From NCBI GenBank assembly GCA_945897515.1, contig CAMDFO010000041.1, positions 1 through 36,799 on the forward strand: a stretch of 36,799 nt of DNA, in the 5' to 3' direction. Shown in pieces: positions 1 through 8,020 of the stretch; the stretch's first letter is position 1; every line of letters begins with the position of its first letter. The notes under the pieces were generated by a model that saw only the letters and a program-made list of their open reading frames with translations, was not told the origin of the DNA and did not search any database. Both the position numbers and the translations under genes were made by a program. Source of the stretch: Rhodoplanes serenus. GTDB lineage: Bacteria; Pseudomonadota; Alphaproteobacteria; Rhizobiales; Xanthobacteraceae.

Positions 1-642
1 CATCGCCATGTTGTTCTTGGCGTCGGGGCCGGCGTAGGTGGCTTCGAGATCGATGATGTCGCGGAGGAACACCTTGCCGTCGTTGAGCTCGTCGCGCCAG
101 ATAATGATGGCCTGGAAGGTCAGCGGACGTTCGCAGAGGCCCGCGATCATCGCCTCGCGGCCGGCCTCGATGCGCTTGGCGATGGCGATTTCGCCCTCGC
201 GGGACAAAAGCTCGACCGAGCCCATCTCGCGCAGATACATGCGCACGGGATCGTCGGTGCGCTCCGACGGCTCTTTCTTCTCGGTGGTGGCGAGCGGCTT
301 CGGCTTGGCCTCGACCAGCTCGCCTTCGGACTCGTCGTCGTCCTCGGCCTCCTCGGGCTTGCCCTCCTCGTCGTCGGCGCCCTCCTCGGCCTCCACGACG
401 TTGATGCCCATTTCGCTGAGCATCGCGTAGATGTCCTCGATCTGGTCGGACGACACCTCCTCGGACGGCAGCACGGCGTTCAGCTCGTCATGGGTGACGT
501 AGCCGCGCTTCTTGGCCTGCTTGATCATCTTCTTGACGGCAGCGTCAGAAAGATCGAGCAGCGGGAGCGGACTATCCGGCGTTTCCGGAGCTTCCTTCTC
601 CGGTGGCGCTTCCTGCTCCTTCGCCTTGGCCTTTGTCGCCAT
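1..642 (-). CDS. rpoD: RNA polymerase primary sigma factor RpoD (5' part, cut by window edge)
   Basis: This is the N-terminal 214 codons of the housekeeping sigma-70 factor; the rest lies beyond the left edge. Seen: a Lys/Glu/Pro-rich start (MATKAKAKEQEAPPEKE), region 1.1 (LSDAAVKKMIKQAKKRGYVT, then a helix-rich segment ending at MGINVVEAEE), an acidic Asp/Glu linker, and the start of region 1.2 (DPVRMYLREMGSVELLSREGE). The start at 642 has a good AGGAG about 6 nt upstream and matches the MATK.K.KE beginning I recall for rhizobial RpoD. A second in-frame ATG at 759 also has a perfect AGGAGG and would add 39 residues, so the start is not settled. It lies downstream of dnaG on the same strand, the usual macromolecular-synthesis order, with a 285-nt gap (168 nt if 759 is used). 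Confidence 0.95.
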   Translation of the reverse strand, partial: MATKAKAKEQEAPPEKEAPETPDSPLPLLDLSDAAVKKMIKQAKKRGYVTHDELNAVLPSEEVSSDQIEDIYAMLSEMGINVVEAEEGADDEEGKPEEAEDDDESEGELVEAKPKPLATTEKKEPSERTDDPVRMYLREMGSVELLSREGEIAIAKRIEAGREAMIAGLCERPLTFQAIIIWRDELNDGKVFLRDIIDLEATYAGPDAKNNMAM

Positions 643-888
643 ACGCTTCTCCTGACCCTTTTCCATCAATGCCGCCGGTTTCGCCGCCGCCCAGGAGGTC
701 CCGGGTCGCGCCTTGGCGGATTGCGGCTTGGTCGCTGCTGCAGCCTGGCCCCTCTTCATCAGGGCCTCCTATCTATAGGGATATGAATCGGTATACGGCC
801 AATTGGGCTGTGCCGGCCGGACACCGCCCGAATCGAGGTCCGAAGTCTTGGCGGAGCACCCTTAAGCACCGCTTAACCCTGTTTAAAC

Positions 889-917
889 ACCAGGAAACCG
901 AAGTTCCATTCCCTGGT
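889..917 (-). promoter_or_regulatory. Hairpin just downstream of dnaG, in the dnaG-rpoD spacer
   Basis: Read on the minus strand, ACCAGGGAA pairs with TTTCCTGGT around a loop of about 11 nt, starting 11 nt after the dnaG stop. No T-run follows, so it is not a textbook intrinsic terminator. An RNA-processing or attenuation element between dnaG and rpoD is possible, since that spacer is processed in E. coli, but here this is inference. A second perfect inverted repeat, TTAAGC-N3-GCTTAA, lies at 862-876 closer to rpoD; its role is unknown. The remaining spacer probably holds an rpoD promoter, but I cannot point to convincing -35/-10 boxes. Confidence 0.35.
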
Positions 918-927
918 GGCATCACAA

Positions 928-2877
928 TCACAAACTGCGGACGGACCGCCCCGAAGACGCCCCGAAGCCCTCAATGGAGGCCTCGGTGCCATCGATCGCG
1001 GACAGTCTGCCCTGAACGTCACGGAAACGCGCCCAATTGGCTTCGCTCGAATTCTCACCGAGCGCGCGTTCGGCGTCTTTCAGCTCCTTATTTAACGTCC
1101 TCACCTTGCGATGCAAGGTAACGATTTGCGTCCAGAATTGTGCCACGTCGTCGGCCGCCGCGTCCTCACGGGTGGGCCAGTCCGAAGTGTGGGTGATCGC
1201 CGAATCCAGCCGCGCCAGCACGGAACCGTGGCCGCGGGCGGCAAGCAGGGCCCGCATCGCAGCCGGCTCGGAGGCTTCGTGGCTTGCGACGGCGTCGAGG
1301 ACGGCCCGGCGCAGCAAATCGGCGTCCGGATTAAGAAACTCGAACTCGGCGAACTCCTCGGCGTGGTGCTCCAGCAACCAGGGGTGGTTGATCAGCACCA
1401 CCAGGATCAGCGCTTCGCGCGGCGGCATGGCGCTGCGGAACCCGCGCACGATCGGGCTGGTGCCAAGCCTGGGGCTGAGCGGCGCGGTTGTCTCCCGCCG
1501 AGCACCCATTCCTCCGGGGCCGCCCCGTCCGCGCTGGAACGAGCGCTCGCCACGCGGCGCGTAGCGCTCGAACCGCCGGTCGCGGCCGCCTTGCTCGGAG
1601 CGTTGCGGCGGCGCGAACAGCGCCCGCAGCCGGCCTTCGAGGTCCTGACGGTAATATTTCCGTACGGATTCATCGCCGATCGAGGTCGCCACGACGCCGA
1701 TCCGCGCCTCCAGCGCCGCGCGGCGCTCCGGCGTGTCGAAGGTCGAGGCCTCGGTCTCGCGGGTCCAGAGCATCTCGGCGAGCGGGCGGGCGCTGTCGAG
1801 CACCTCGCTCACCGCCGCGCGTCCGCCGGAACGCGCCAGGTCGTCGGGATCGTTGCCGTCGGGCAGCAGCGCAAACCGGATGCTCTTTCCCGGTTTGAGG
1901 CGGGGCAGCGCCAGATCGACCGCGCGATAGGCCGCCTTGCGGCCCGCGTTGTCGCCGTCGAAGCAAAGAATCGGCTCGTCGGCGAGTTTCCAGAGCAGAC
2001 CGAGCTGGTCCTCGGTCAGCGCCGTACCGAGCGGAGCGACCGTGGCCGGGAACCCTACGGTCACCATCGAGATCACATCGACATAACCCTCGACCGCGAT
2101 CACCGTTGCCCCTTCGTGGGCCGCCTGGCGCGCGGCCGCGCCGTTGTAGAGCGTCGAACCCTTGTGAAACAGCGGCGTTTCCGGCGAATTCAGGTACTTG
2201 GCCGGCGCATCCTTATCCAGCGCGCGCCCGCCGAAAGCGACCACCCGGCCGCGCAGGTCGGTGATCGGGAACATCACCCGGTCGCGGAAGCGGTCGTAGG
2301 GCACCGGGATGTCGTCGCCGCCAATCAGCATGCCGGTTTCGATCATGTCGGGCACGGAAATGCCCTGCTGGCCCAGGTGCTCCTTGAGCGCGAAGCGCTC
2401 CGCAGGCGCGTAGCCGATGCGGAACTTCAGTTGCGTCGCGGGCTCCAGCCCGCGGTCGGCGAGATAGCCGCGCGCCTTGGCGCCGGGCCGGGCGTTGAGC
2501 GTGGCCTCGAAAAATTTCGCGGCCAGCTCCATGACATCGTGGAGCGTCTTGCGCTTTTCCTCGCGATGTTCCTCGTCCTTGCTGACCACCGGCAGCGCGA
2601 CGCCGGCCATCGCGGCGAGCCGCTCGACCGCCTCGGGGAAGGTCACCCCCTCGGTTTCCATCACGAAGTCGAAAATGCTGCCGTTCTTGCCCGAGGAGAA
2701 GTCGAACCACGCCTCTTTCTGGTCGTTCACGAAGAACGACGGCGTCTTCTCCTTGTTGAAGGGCGACAGCCCCTTCCACTCGCGCCCGGCCTTCTTCAGC
2801 GCCACGCGGCGGCCCACGACTTCCGAAACCGGAAGCCGCGCGCGCAGCTCTTCGAGGAACTGGGGCGTAAAGCGCAT
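928..2877 (-). CDS. dnaG: DNA primase DnaG
   Basis: A 649-residue primase that makes RNA primers for the replisome. Order of parts: N-terminal CHC2-type domain (about 1-95), primase core with Toprim (VIAVEGYVDVISM about residues 254-266, then LCFDGDNAGRKAA), a Gly/Arg-rich linker (about 415-455), and a C-terminal helicase-binding region. The start at MRFTPQFLEELRARLPVSE is chosen because rhizobial DnaG begins this way; ATG 2907 and TTG 2916 are in-frame alternatives. Odd: the zinc ligands of the CHC2 fold are gone. The segment that reads CCPFH in E. coli is LSPFN here, and CFGCG is FSSGK, so this domain cannot bind zinc in the usual way. It is followed by rpoD on the same strand; yqeY, its usual upstream neighbour, is about 24 kb away in this window. 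Confidence 0.96.
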   Translation of the reverse strand: MRFTPQFLEELRARLPVSEVVGRRVALKKAGREWKGLSPFNKEKTPSFFVNDQKEAWFDFSSGKNGSIFDFVMETEGVTFPEAVERLAAMAGVALPVVSKDEEHREEKRKTLHDVMELAAKFFEATLNARPGAKARGYLADRGLEPATQLKFRIGYAPAERFALKEHLGQQGISVPDMIETGMLIGGDDIPVPYDRFRDRVMFPITDLRGRVVAFGGRALDKDAPAKYLNSPETPLFHKGSTLYNGAAARQAAHEGATVIAVEGYVDVISMVTVGFPATVAPLGTALTEDQLGLLWKLADEPILCFDGDNAGRKAAYRAVDLALPRLKPGKSIRFALLPDGNDPDDLARSGGRAAVSEVLDSARPLAEMLWTRETEASTFDTPERRAALEARIGVVATSIGDESVRKYYRQDLEGRLRALFAPPQRSEQGGRDRRFERYAPRGERSFQRGRGGPGGMGARRETTAPLSPRLGTSPIVRGFRSAMPPREALILVVLINHPWLLEHHAEEFAEFEFLNPDADLLRRAVLDAVASHEASEPAAMRALLAARGHGSVLARLDSAITHTSDWPTREDAAADDVAQFWTQIVTLHRKVRTLNKELKDAERALGENSSEANWARFRDVQGRLSAIDGTEASIEGFGASSGRSVRSL

Positions 2878-3026
2878 GGGGTTTTGCCGAATCGTTTCGA
2901 CGATCATAGCCGTCAAATGGGTCGGCTTTCGGAGAGTGTGAAGGGTGCTGGAAATAGCGGCGGGAAAAGTCGGTTTTTCCTAGTTATCCACAGGGAGCGG
3001 GCGGGCGCCCTGCTGTCGTCGGATGT

Positions 3027-3098
3027 GCGCCGGGCTTGACCCGGCAATCCATCCACTTTCACAACGATAGGATGGATGCGCGGGTCAAGCCCGCGCAT
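3027..3098. repeat. REP-like hairpin repeat, copy 1
   Basis: An imperfect inverted repeat with arms 3027-3054 and 3070-3096. The right arm contains a perfect 9-bp hairpin, ATGCGCGGG (3076-3084), loop TCAAG, CCCGCGCAT (3090-3098), followed by GAC. The same module (ATGC-S-CGG-S, 5-nt loop ending CAAG, complementary arm, GAC) recurs at 3935-3957 and 15325-15347. It sits in the divergent spacer between dnaG and the hydrolase gene and overlaps the longest possible reading frame of the latter. Confidence 0.7.
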
Positions 3099-3114
3099 GA
3101 CAGCGGAGATTTCG

Positions 3115-3819
3115 ATGCCCTACACCTTCGTCCTCGTTCATGGGGCCTGGCACGGCGGCTGGTGCTGGCGCCGGGTGGCCGACCTGCTGCAACGGCAGGG
3201 CCACAAGGTGTTCACGCCGACGCTGACCGGCCTGGGCGAACGCTCGCACCTGATGCGCGCCGGCATCGACGTCAGCACCCACGTCGCCGACGTGGTCAAC
3301 CTGATGAAATGGGAAGGCCCGAGCGACGTGGTGCTGTGCGGACATTCCTACGGCGGGTTCGTGATCTCCGGCGTGGCCGAGCAGATGGCCTCCGCCATCG
3401 CCTCTATCGTCTTCCTCGACGCCTTCGTGCCGGACGACGGCGATTCCATGTTCGATCTCACCTCGCAGGCGGTGCGCGACGGGCTCAAGGCCGCGACCGA
3501 GCGCGGCGACATCGGCGTGCCGCCGCGACCGGCGGCCGCGTTCCTGGTGAACGAGAAAGACCAGGCGTGGGTCGACCGGCTGACCGGTCCGCAACCGATC
3601 GGCACCATGACGGAGAAGCTCAAGCTTTCCGGCGCGCGCGAGCGCATCGCGAAGAAATCCTACATCCGCGCGTCGGCCTATCCCAATCCGGGGTTCGACA
3701 AGGCGTTCGCGCGCGTGAAGGCGGATCGCTCGTGGCGTGCTTACGAGGTGCCGTGCGGGCACGACGTGATGGTCGACATGCCGGAGCGGCTGGCGGAGAT
3801 ATTGCTGGAGGTGGCGTAG
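3115..3819 (+). CDS. Alpha/beta hydrolase (esterase-like), cytosolic
   Basis: A 234-residue alpha/beta-fold hydrolase of the abhydrolase_6 type, resembling small carboxylesterases and methylesterases (HGAWHGGWCWRRV near the N-terminus forms the oxyanion region). The nucleophile elbow GHSYGG puts Ser78 in place, and GHDVM near the C-terminus supplies His216. There is no signal peptide, so it should act in the cytosol. The start is the ATG preceded by GGAG; an earlier in-frame ATG at 3076 lies inside a hairpin repeat and is rejected. It is transcribed divergently from dnaG and convergently to the TctC-1 array. A close paralogue with a Tat leader lies at 18579, with identical Ser-to-His spacing. 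The substrate is unknown; hydrolysis of an ester taken up from outside is a guess. Confidence 0.9.
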   Translation: MPYTFVLVHGAWHGGWCWRRVADLLQRQGHKVFTPTLTGLGERSHLMRAGIDVSTHVADVVNLMKWEGPSDVVLCGHSYGGFVISGVAEQMASAIASIVFLDAFVPDDGDSMFDLTSQAVRDGLKAATERGDIGVPPRPAAAFLVNEKDQAWVDRLTGPQPIGTMTEKLKLSGARERIAKKSYIRASAYPNPGFDKAFARVKADRSWRAYEVPCGHDVMVDMPERLAEILLEVA

Positions 3820-3849
3820 GCCATTGCCACGTCAAAGCTCTCTCATTCG

Positions 3850-3962
3850 TCATGGCCGGGCACAGCCGTTCGAAGGACGGCGTCGCTCGCCTATGTCCCG
3901 GCCATCCACGTCTTCTGCTTGCCCCAAGACGTGGATGCCCGGCACAAGGCCGGGCATGACGT
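3850..3962. repeat. REP-like triple-hairpin repeat, copy 2, between convergent genes
   Basis: Contains three inverted repeats in a row: ATGGCCGGG (3852-3860) with CCCGGCCAT (3897-3905); a perfect 12-bp stem CATCCACGTCTT (3903-3914) with AAGACGTGGATG (3926-3937); and ATGCCCGGC-ACAAG-GCCGGGCAT (3935-3957). Positions 3925-3962 are identical over 38 nt to 15314-15351. The first inverted repeat carries an insert of about 35 nt compared with copy 3. It lies between the 3' ends of two convergent genes, so it may stop transcription from both sides, although no U-tract is present. Confidence 0.8.
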
Positions 3963-3992
3963 CGAGAGAGCACAACATCGCGATAACTACAC

Positions 3993-4967
3993 TTACTGCG
4001 GCTCGATGCCTGCACCCTTCATCAGCTTCTCGGCGTCGGCGCGGTCGCGCTTGATCTCGGCGTCGAACTGCTCCGGCGTGTTCAGCGCCGGGATCAGGCT
4101 GCGCTGCGTCAAATGCCGGTCGCGGAACCCAGCGTCCGAAATGATGGCGTGGATTTCCTTGTTGAGCTTGTCGACGATCGGCCGCGGCGTGCCCGGCGGC
4201 ACGAAGATGCCGTACCACGCCTGCGACGGCGCGCCCTTGTAGCCGGTCTCGGCGAGCGTCGGCACGTCCGGATAGAACGGCGACTTGATGTTGTTGACCA
4301 TCGCCAGTGGCGTGATCTTGCCGGCATCGATCGACGACTTCACATTGGCCTCGCCGATCAGCGAGATTGGGGTCGAGCCCTGCAGCACGGCGTTGAGTGC
4401 CTGACCACCGCCACGGAACGGCACGCGCACCCAGTCGGCGCCCTTCTCCTTGACCAGGCTCTCCATGTAGATCGCCAGCGGCATCGAGGCGGTCAGATAG
4501 CTCAGCGTCTTCGGTTTGGCCTTCGACAGCGCCACCAACTCGTCGACGGTCTTGACCTTGAGCTCCGAATTCACCGCCAGGTTCTGGATCAGGTTGAACA
4601 GGTTGGTGACCGGCTGCACCACGGTTTCCGGATTGAACGGCATGTTCTTGATCAGGAACTGGTTGTAGACCAGCGGATCGGCGTTGATGATGCAGACCGT
4701 GTAGCCGTCGGGCGGCGCATCGGAGCACGCCTTGGTGCCGTTGTTCTGCGCGCCGCCTGGGCGGTTCTCGACGATGAAGGTCTGGCCCCAGCGCTTGGTC
4801 AGTTCCTCGCCGAGCGCGCGCAGGAAGATGTCGCTGATGCCGCCGGCGCTGCTGGTGGTCAAGCCGCGGATCGTGCGGTTCGGATAATCCTGCTGCGCGA
4901 GCGCGCCGCCGGACAGCGTCAGTGTCAATCCTGCAATCAACGCGGCCGTCTTGATCGAACGATGCAT
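3993..4967 (-). CDS. TctC-1: Bug/TctC-family periplasmic solute-binding protein
   Basis: A 324-residue SBP of the tripartite tricarboxylate transporter receptor (Bug) family, which binds organic acids or similar small solutes in the periplasm. Sec signal peptide about residues 1-25 (cleavage near ALAQ|QDYP), then the family motifs TSSAGGISDIFLRALGEEL, VENRPGG and DGYTVC. It belongs to the two-cysteine subgroup (KACSDAPPDGYTVC). It ends GAGIEPQ, a tail shared by most of the paralogues here. The start at 4967 has AGAGGA 6 nt upstream; an in-frame ATG at 5000 would add 11 residues in front of the signal peptide. Last gene of a five-SBP run, 29 nt after TctC-2. No TctA or TctB membrane partner is near. 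The ligand cannot be predicted. Confidence 0.93.
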   Translation of the reverse strand: MHRSIKTAALIAGLTLTLSGGALAQQDYPNRTIRGLTTSSAGGISDIFLRALGEELTKRWGQTFIVENRPGGAQNNGTKACSDAPPDGYTVCIINADPLVYNQFLIKNMPFNPETVVQPVTNLFNLIQNLAVNSELKVKTVDELVALSKAKPKTLSYLTASMPLAIYMESLVKEKGADWVRVPFRGGGQALNAVLQGSTPISLIGEANVKSSIDAGKITPLAMVNNIKSPFYPDVPTLAETGYKGAPSQAWYGIFVPPGTPRPIVDKLNKEIHAIISDAGFRDRHLTQRSLIPALNTPEQFDAEIKRDRADAEKLMKGAGIEPQ

Positions 4968-4996
4968 TCCATGTCCTCTGCTGAATAACCGATGAC

Positions 4997-5959
4997 TCAC
5001 TGCGGCTCCAAGCCCGCGTCCTTCACCACCTTCTCGGCAACGGGCCGTTCGCGCTTCATGTCGTCCGCAAACTGTTCGGGCGTATTCGCCGCCGGCACCA
5101 GGCTGCGTGCGCTCAGATGCCGGTCGCGAAAGTCCGGTCTGTTGATGATGCTGGTAATCTCTTTGTTGAGCCTGTCAACGATTGGACGCGGAATGCCGGC
5201 GGGCGCGAAGATACCGTACCAGCTTCGCGACGGCGCGCCCGAGTAGCCGGTCTCCGACAAGAGCGGGACGTCCGGGAAGTTCGGCGAACGGATGTTGTTC
5301 ATCATCACCAGTGGAGTCATCTTGCCTCCGCGAATGCTGCCGATGACGTTGCCCTCGCCGAACAGCGCGATCGGGGTGCTGCCGCTGAGAATGGCGTTGA
5401 CGGCTTCACCGCCGCCGCGGAACGGCACCCGCACCCAGTCCGCACCCTTTTCCTTCTTCAGGGTCTCCATATAGAGGAACAGCGGCGGTCCCGGCGCCAG
5501 ATAGCTCATGGTGCCGGCGCGCTGCTTCGACAGCGCGATCAGCTCGTCGACGTTCTTCACCTTGAGATCGGAGTTGACCACCAGCATGTGGATCAGGTGG
5601 AAGGCGTTGGTGATCGGCTGGAGGCTGGTCTCGGGATTGAATGGGATACTTTTGAACAGAAACTGGTTGTAGAGCATCGCGTCCGCATTGGTGATGCAGA
5701 TCGTGTAGCCGTCCGGGGCCGCGTCCGCGCAGGCGCGCGTGCCGGTGTTCATGGCCCCGCCGGGCCGGTTCTCGATGATCAGCGGCTGGCCCAATTTCAC
5801 ACGCAGCTCATCGCCGAGCGCCCGCATGAAGATGTCGCTCAAGCCGCCGGCGCTGGTGGTCGTGATGGCCTTGATCGGACGGTTCGGCCAACTGTCCTGC
5901 GCCAGGGCGGGACCGGCGATAACGGCAAACAGCGAGGCCAGCAGAACCAGCAATTTCAT
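4997..5959 (-). CDS. TctC-2: Bug/TctC-family periplasmic solute-binding protein
   Basis: A 320-residue SBP with a Sec signal peptide (cleavage near GPALAQ|DSWP), then TTSAGGLSDIFMRALGDEL, IENRPGG and the cysteine pair in TRACADAAPDGYTIC. After the second cysteine it reads ITNADAMLYNQFLFKSIPFNP, close to TctC-1, so the two are probably a recent tandem duplication. AGAGGAA stands 5-6 nt before the ATG. The tail is DAGLEPQ. It lies 74 nt downstream of TctC-3, the widest gap in this array, so a separate promoter or an mRNA processing site there is possible. Ligand unknown. Confidence 0.93.
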   Translation of the reverse strand: MKLLVLLASLFAVIAGPALAQDSWPNRPIKAITTTSAGGLSDIFMRALGDELRVKLGQPLIIENRPGGAMNTGTRACADAAPDGYTICITNADAMLYNQFLFKSIPFNPETSLQPITNAFHLIHMLVVNSDLKVKNVDELIALSKQRAGTMSYLAPGPPLFLYMETLKKEKGADWVRVPFRGGGEAVNAILSGSTPIALFGEGNVIGSIRGGKMTPLVMMNNIRSPNFPDVPLLSETGYSGAPSRSWYGIFAPAGIPRPIVDRLNKEITSIINRPDFRDRHLSARSLVPAANTPEQFADDMKRERPVAEKVVKDAGLEPQ

Positions 5960-6033
5960 GGCGTTTCCTCTTCAGACCGGGCGATCGAAGCGCCCGGTGC
6001 ATTTGAACATTTGATATCCGCGGCGGAAAGTCC

Positions 6034-6999
6034 CTATTGCGGCTGCAATCCCGCCCGTTTGACGACGCGTTCGACCTGCGCGCGCTGCTCGACCATGTAT
6101 TTGGCGAACTGCTCCGGCGTATTGAAAATCGGATCAAGGCCGCGCTGGATCACGTGCCGATCCAGGAACGCCGGATCGCTGGCAATCTTCGCCACCTCGT
6201 CGCGAACCTTCTGGATGATCGCCTTGGGCGTGCCCTTCGGGGCCCACAGGCTGAAGTCTGCCTGCGTCACCTCGGCATCCGGGCGCAGCTCCTTCAGCGT
6301 CGGGATGTCGGGGAACAGCGGCGAACGCTTGCCGGCGTCGACCGCGATGCCCTTCAGCGCCCCGGAGCGCAGATGCGCCATGTAGTTGCCGATCCCGAAA
6401 AACGCGATCGGCGTCGCCCCGGTCAGCATGCCGTTGACCGCGTCGCCGCCGCCCTTGAACGGCACCCGCACGATGTCGGCGCCGCTCTCCTTGATGAAGC
6501 TGTCCATGAAGAACTGATGCGGTATAGCCGCCGCGGTGTAGCTCAGCGTCTTGGGATGGGCTTTCGAATGCGCCGCGAGCTGCTCCAGGGTCGTGACGTT
6601 GAGCGACGACGACGCCACCAGGCCCTGCGTCAGGAAGAACAGCATCGTGACCGGTTCGAGGTCCTTGAACAGGTCGTAGCTCAAGGTGCGGAACACAAAC
6701 CGGTTATATTGCAGCACGTCGGTCGGCATGATGCAGATGGTATAGCCGTCGGGCGCGGCGTCGGCGCATGCCTTGGCGCCGATGTTGAACGCGCCGCCCG
6801 CCCGGTTCTCCACGACGATCGGCTGGCCCCAGCGCTTGTTCAGCTCCTCGCCCAGCACGCGCATGAAGATGTCGCTGATGCCGCCGGCGCTCGAAGTGGC
6901 GATCGCGCGGATCGGGCGGGTGGGATAGTCCTGCGCGGACGCAACGGCCGGCACCACGGCGAGCGCAAGCAGCAACGACAGACGGGCGAGGCGCTTCAT
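6034..6999 (-). CDS. TctC-3: Bug/TctC-family periplasmic solute-binding protein
   Basis: A 321-residue SBP. The signal peptide ends near ASAQ|DYP. Motifs: TSSAGGISDIFMRVLGEEL, VENRAGGAFNIGAKAC and DGYTICIMPTDVLQYNRFVF, including the cysteine pair 11 residues apart. It departs from its neighbours after that point (RTLSYDLFKDLEPVTML), and VENRAGG replaces the usual VENRPGG. The tail is RAGLQPQ. AAGGA precedes the ATG by about 8 nt. Gap to TctC-4 is 26 nt. Membrane subunits are absent; ligand unknown. Confidence 0.93.
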   Translation of the reverse strand: MKRLARLSLLLALAVVPAVASAQDYPTRPIRAIATSSAGGISDIFMRVLGEELNKRWGQPIVVENRAGGAFNIGAKACADAAPDGYTICIMPTDVLQYNRFVFRTLSYDLFKDLEPVTMLFFLTQGLVASSSLNVTTLEQLAAHSKAHPKTLSYTAAAIPHQFFMDSFIKESGADIVRVPFKGGGDAVNGMLTGATPIAFFGIGNYMAHLRSGALKGIAVDAGKRSPLFPDIPTLKELRPDAEVTQADFSLWAPKGTPKAIIQKVRDEVAKIASDPAFLDRHVIQRGLDPIFNTPEQFAKYMVEQRAQVERVVKRAGLQPQ

Positions 7000-7025
7000 G
7001 ATGCGTTCCTTATTTGAGGGGTCCG

Positions 7026-8006
7026 CTACTGTGGCTGCAACCCGGCCGCATCGACCACGCGCTTGGCGGTGGCGCGGTCGCGCACCAGGAATTCGGCGAA
7101 CTGATCCGGCGAGCTGAACACCGGTTCGAGTCCGCGCTGCGTCAGGTTGCGGTCCCGGAACGTCGGCTCGCTGGCGATCGCCCGCGTCTCGTCGGCGATC
7201 CTGGTCAGGATCGCCTTCGGAACGCCGGCCGGCGCATAGAGCCCGAAGTACGAGCGCGTCAGCGGCTCCTTGTAGCCCAGTTCGGTGATGGCGGCGACGG
7301 TGGGAATGAGCGGCGAGCGCTCGCCGTCGACCACGAGGCCGGTCATAGTGCCGGCGCGCAGATGCGGCATCATGTTGCCGATGCCGACGAAGGTGATCGG
7401 CGTCACGCCGGACAGCACGCCGTTGACGGCGTCGCCGCCGCTCTTGAACGGCACCCGCACCAGGTCGATGCCATGCTGCTTGTTCAGCGTCTCCAGATAC
7501 AGCACGAGCGCGGCGGCGGGCGCGGTATAGCTCAAGGTCTTCGGCTTCGCCTTGGCATGCGCGACCAGGTCGTCGACGCTCTTCACGTTGAGGCTCGAAT
7601 TGACCACCAGCGCCTGGGTCATGAAGAACAACTGCGTGACCGGCGCGATCTGCGTCTCGGCGTTGTACGGCAGGTTCCGATACAGGTGCTGGTTATAGGT
7701 GACGGCCTCGTTCGGCATGATGCAGAGCGTGTAGCCGTCCGGCGTGGCCTCGGCGCAGGCGCGCGCCGCGATGTTGAACGCACCGCCCGGCCGGTTCTCC
7801 ACGATGATCGGCTGACCGAGCCGCTTGTGCAGCTCCTCGCCGAGCACGCGAATGAAAATGTCGCTGATGCCGCCGGGTCCGGACGCTCCGATCACGCGGA
7901 TCGGCTTGTTCGGATAGTCCTGCGCGGCGGCCGGTGGCGCGGCCTGCGCAACGAACGCGGCGAGCAGGCAGGACATCCAGGCCAGAGAGCGGGCGACACC
8001 ATGCAT
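7026..8006 (-). CDS. TctC-4: Bug/TctC-family periplasmic solute-binding protein
   Basis: A 326-residue SBP with a long signal peptide (cleavage near PAAAQ|DYP), then ASGPGGISDIFIRVLGEEL, VENRPGG and RACAEATPDGYTLCIM with the paired cysteines. The tail is AAGLQPQ. Two starts are plausible. ATG 8006 has AAGGA 7 nt upstream and is used here. ATG 8024 overlaps the stop codon of TctC-5 (ATGA) and would allow translational coupling while adding six residues, MKKEMT. Either way it is in one transcription unit with TctC-5. Ligand unknown. Confidence 0.92.
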   Translation of the reverse strand: MHGVARSLAWMSCLLAAFVAQAAPPAAAQDYPNKPIRVIGASGPGGISDIFIRVLGEELHKRLGQPIIVENRPGGAFNIAARACAEATPDGYTLCIMPNEAVTYNQHLYRNLPYNAETQIAPVTQLFFMTQALVVNSSLNVKSVDDLVAHAKAKPKTLSYTAPAAALVLYLETLNKQHGIDLVRVPFKSGGDAVNGVLSGVTPITFVGIGNMMPHLRAGTMTGLVVDGERSPLIPTVAAITELGYKEPLTRSYFGLYAPAGVPKAILTRIADETRAIASEPTFRDRNLTQRGLEPVFSSPDQFAEFLVRDRATAKRVVDAAGLQPQ

Positions 8007-8020
8007 TGTCATTTCCTTTT

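Noticed and set aside
1111..3039. A 642-codon open frame on the plus strand opposite dnaG
   Set aside because: It is the antisense shadow of dnaG in GC-rich DNA; it is rich in Arg and His, shows no domain, and dnaG on the other strand is unambiguous.
3076..3114. Earlier in-frame ATG for the first hydrolase
   Set aside because: These codons lie in the hairpin repeat copy 1 and have no ribosome-binding site; the ATG at 3115 has GGAG at 6 nt and gives a normal N-terminus.
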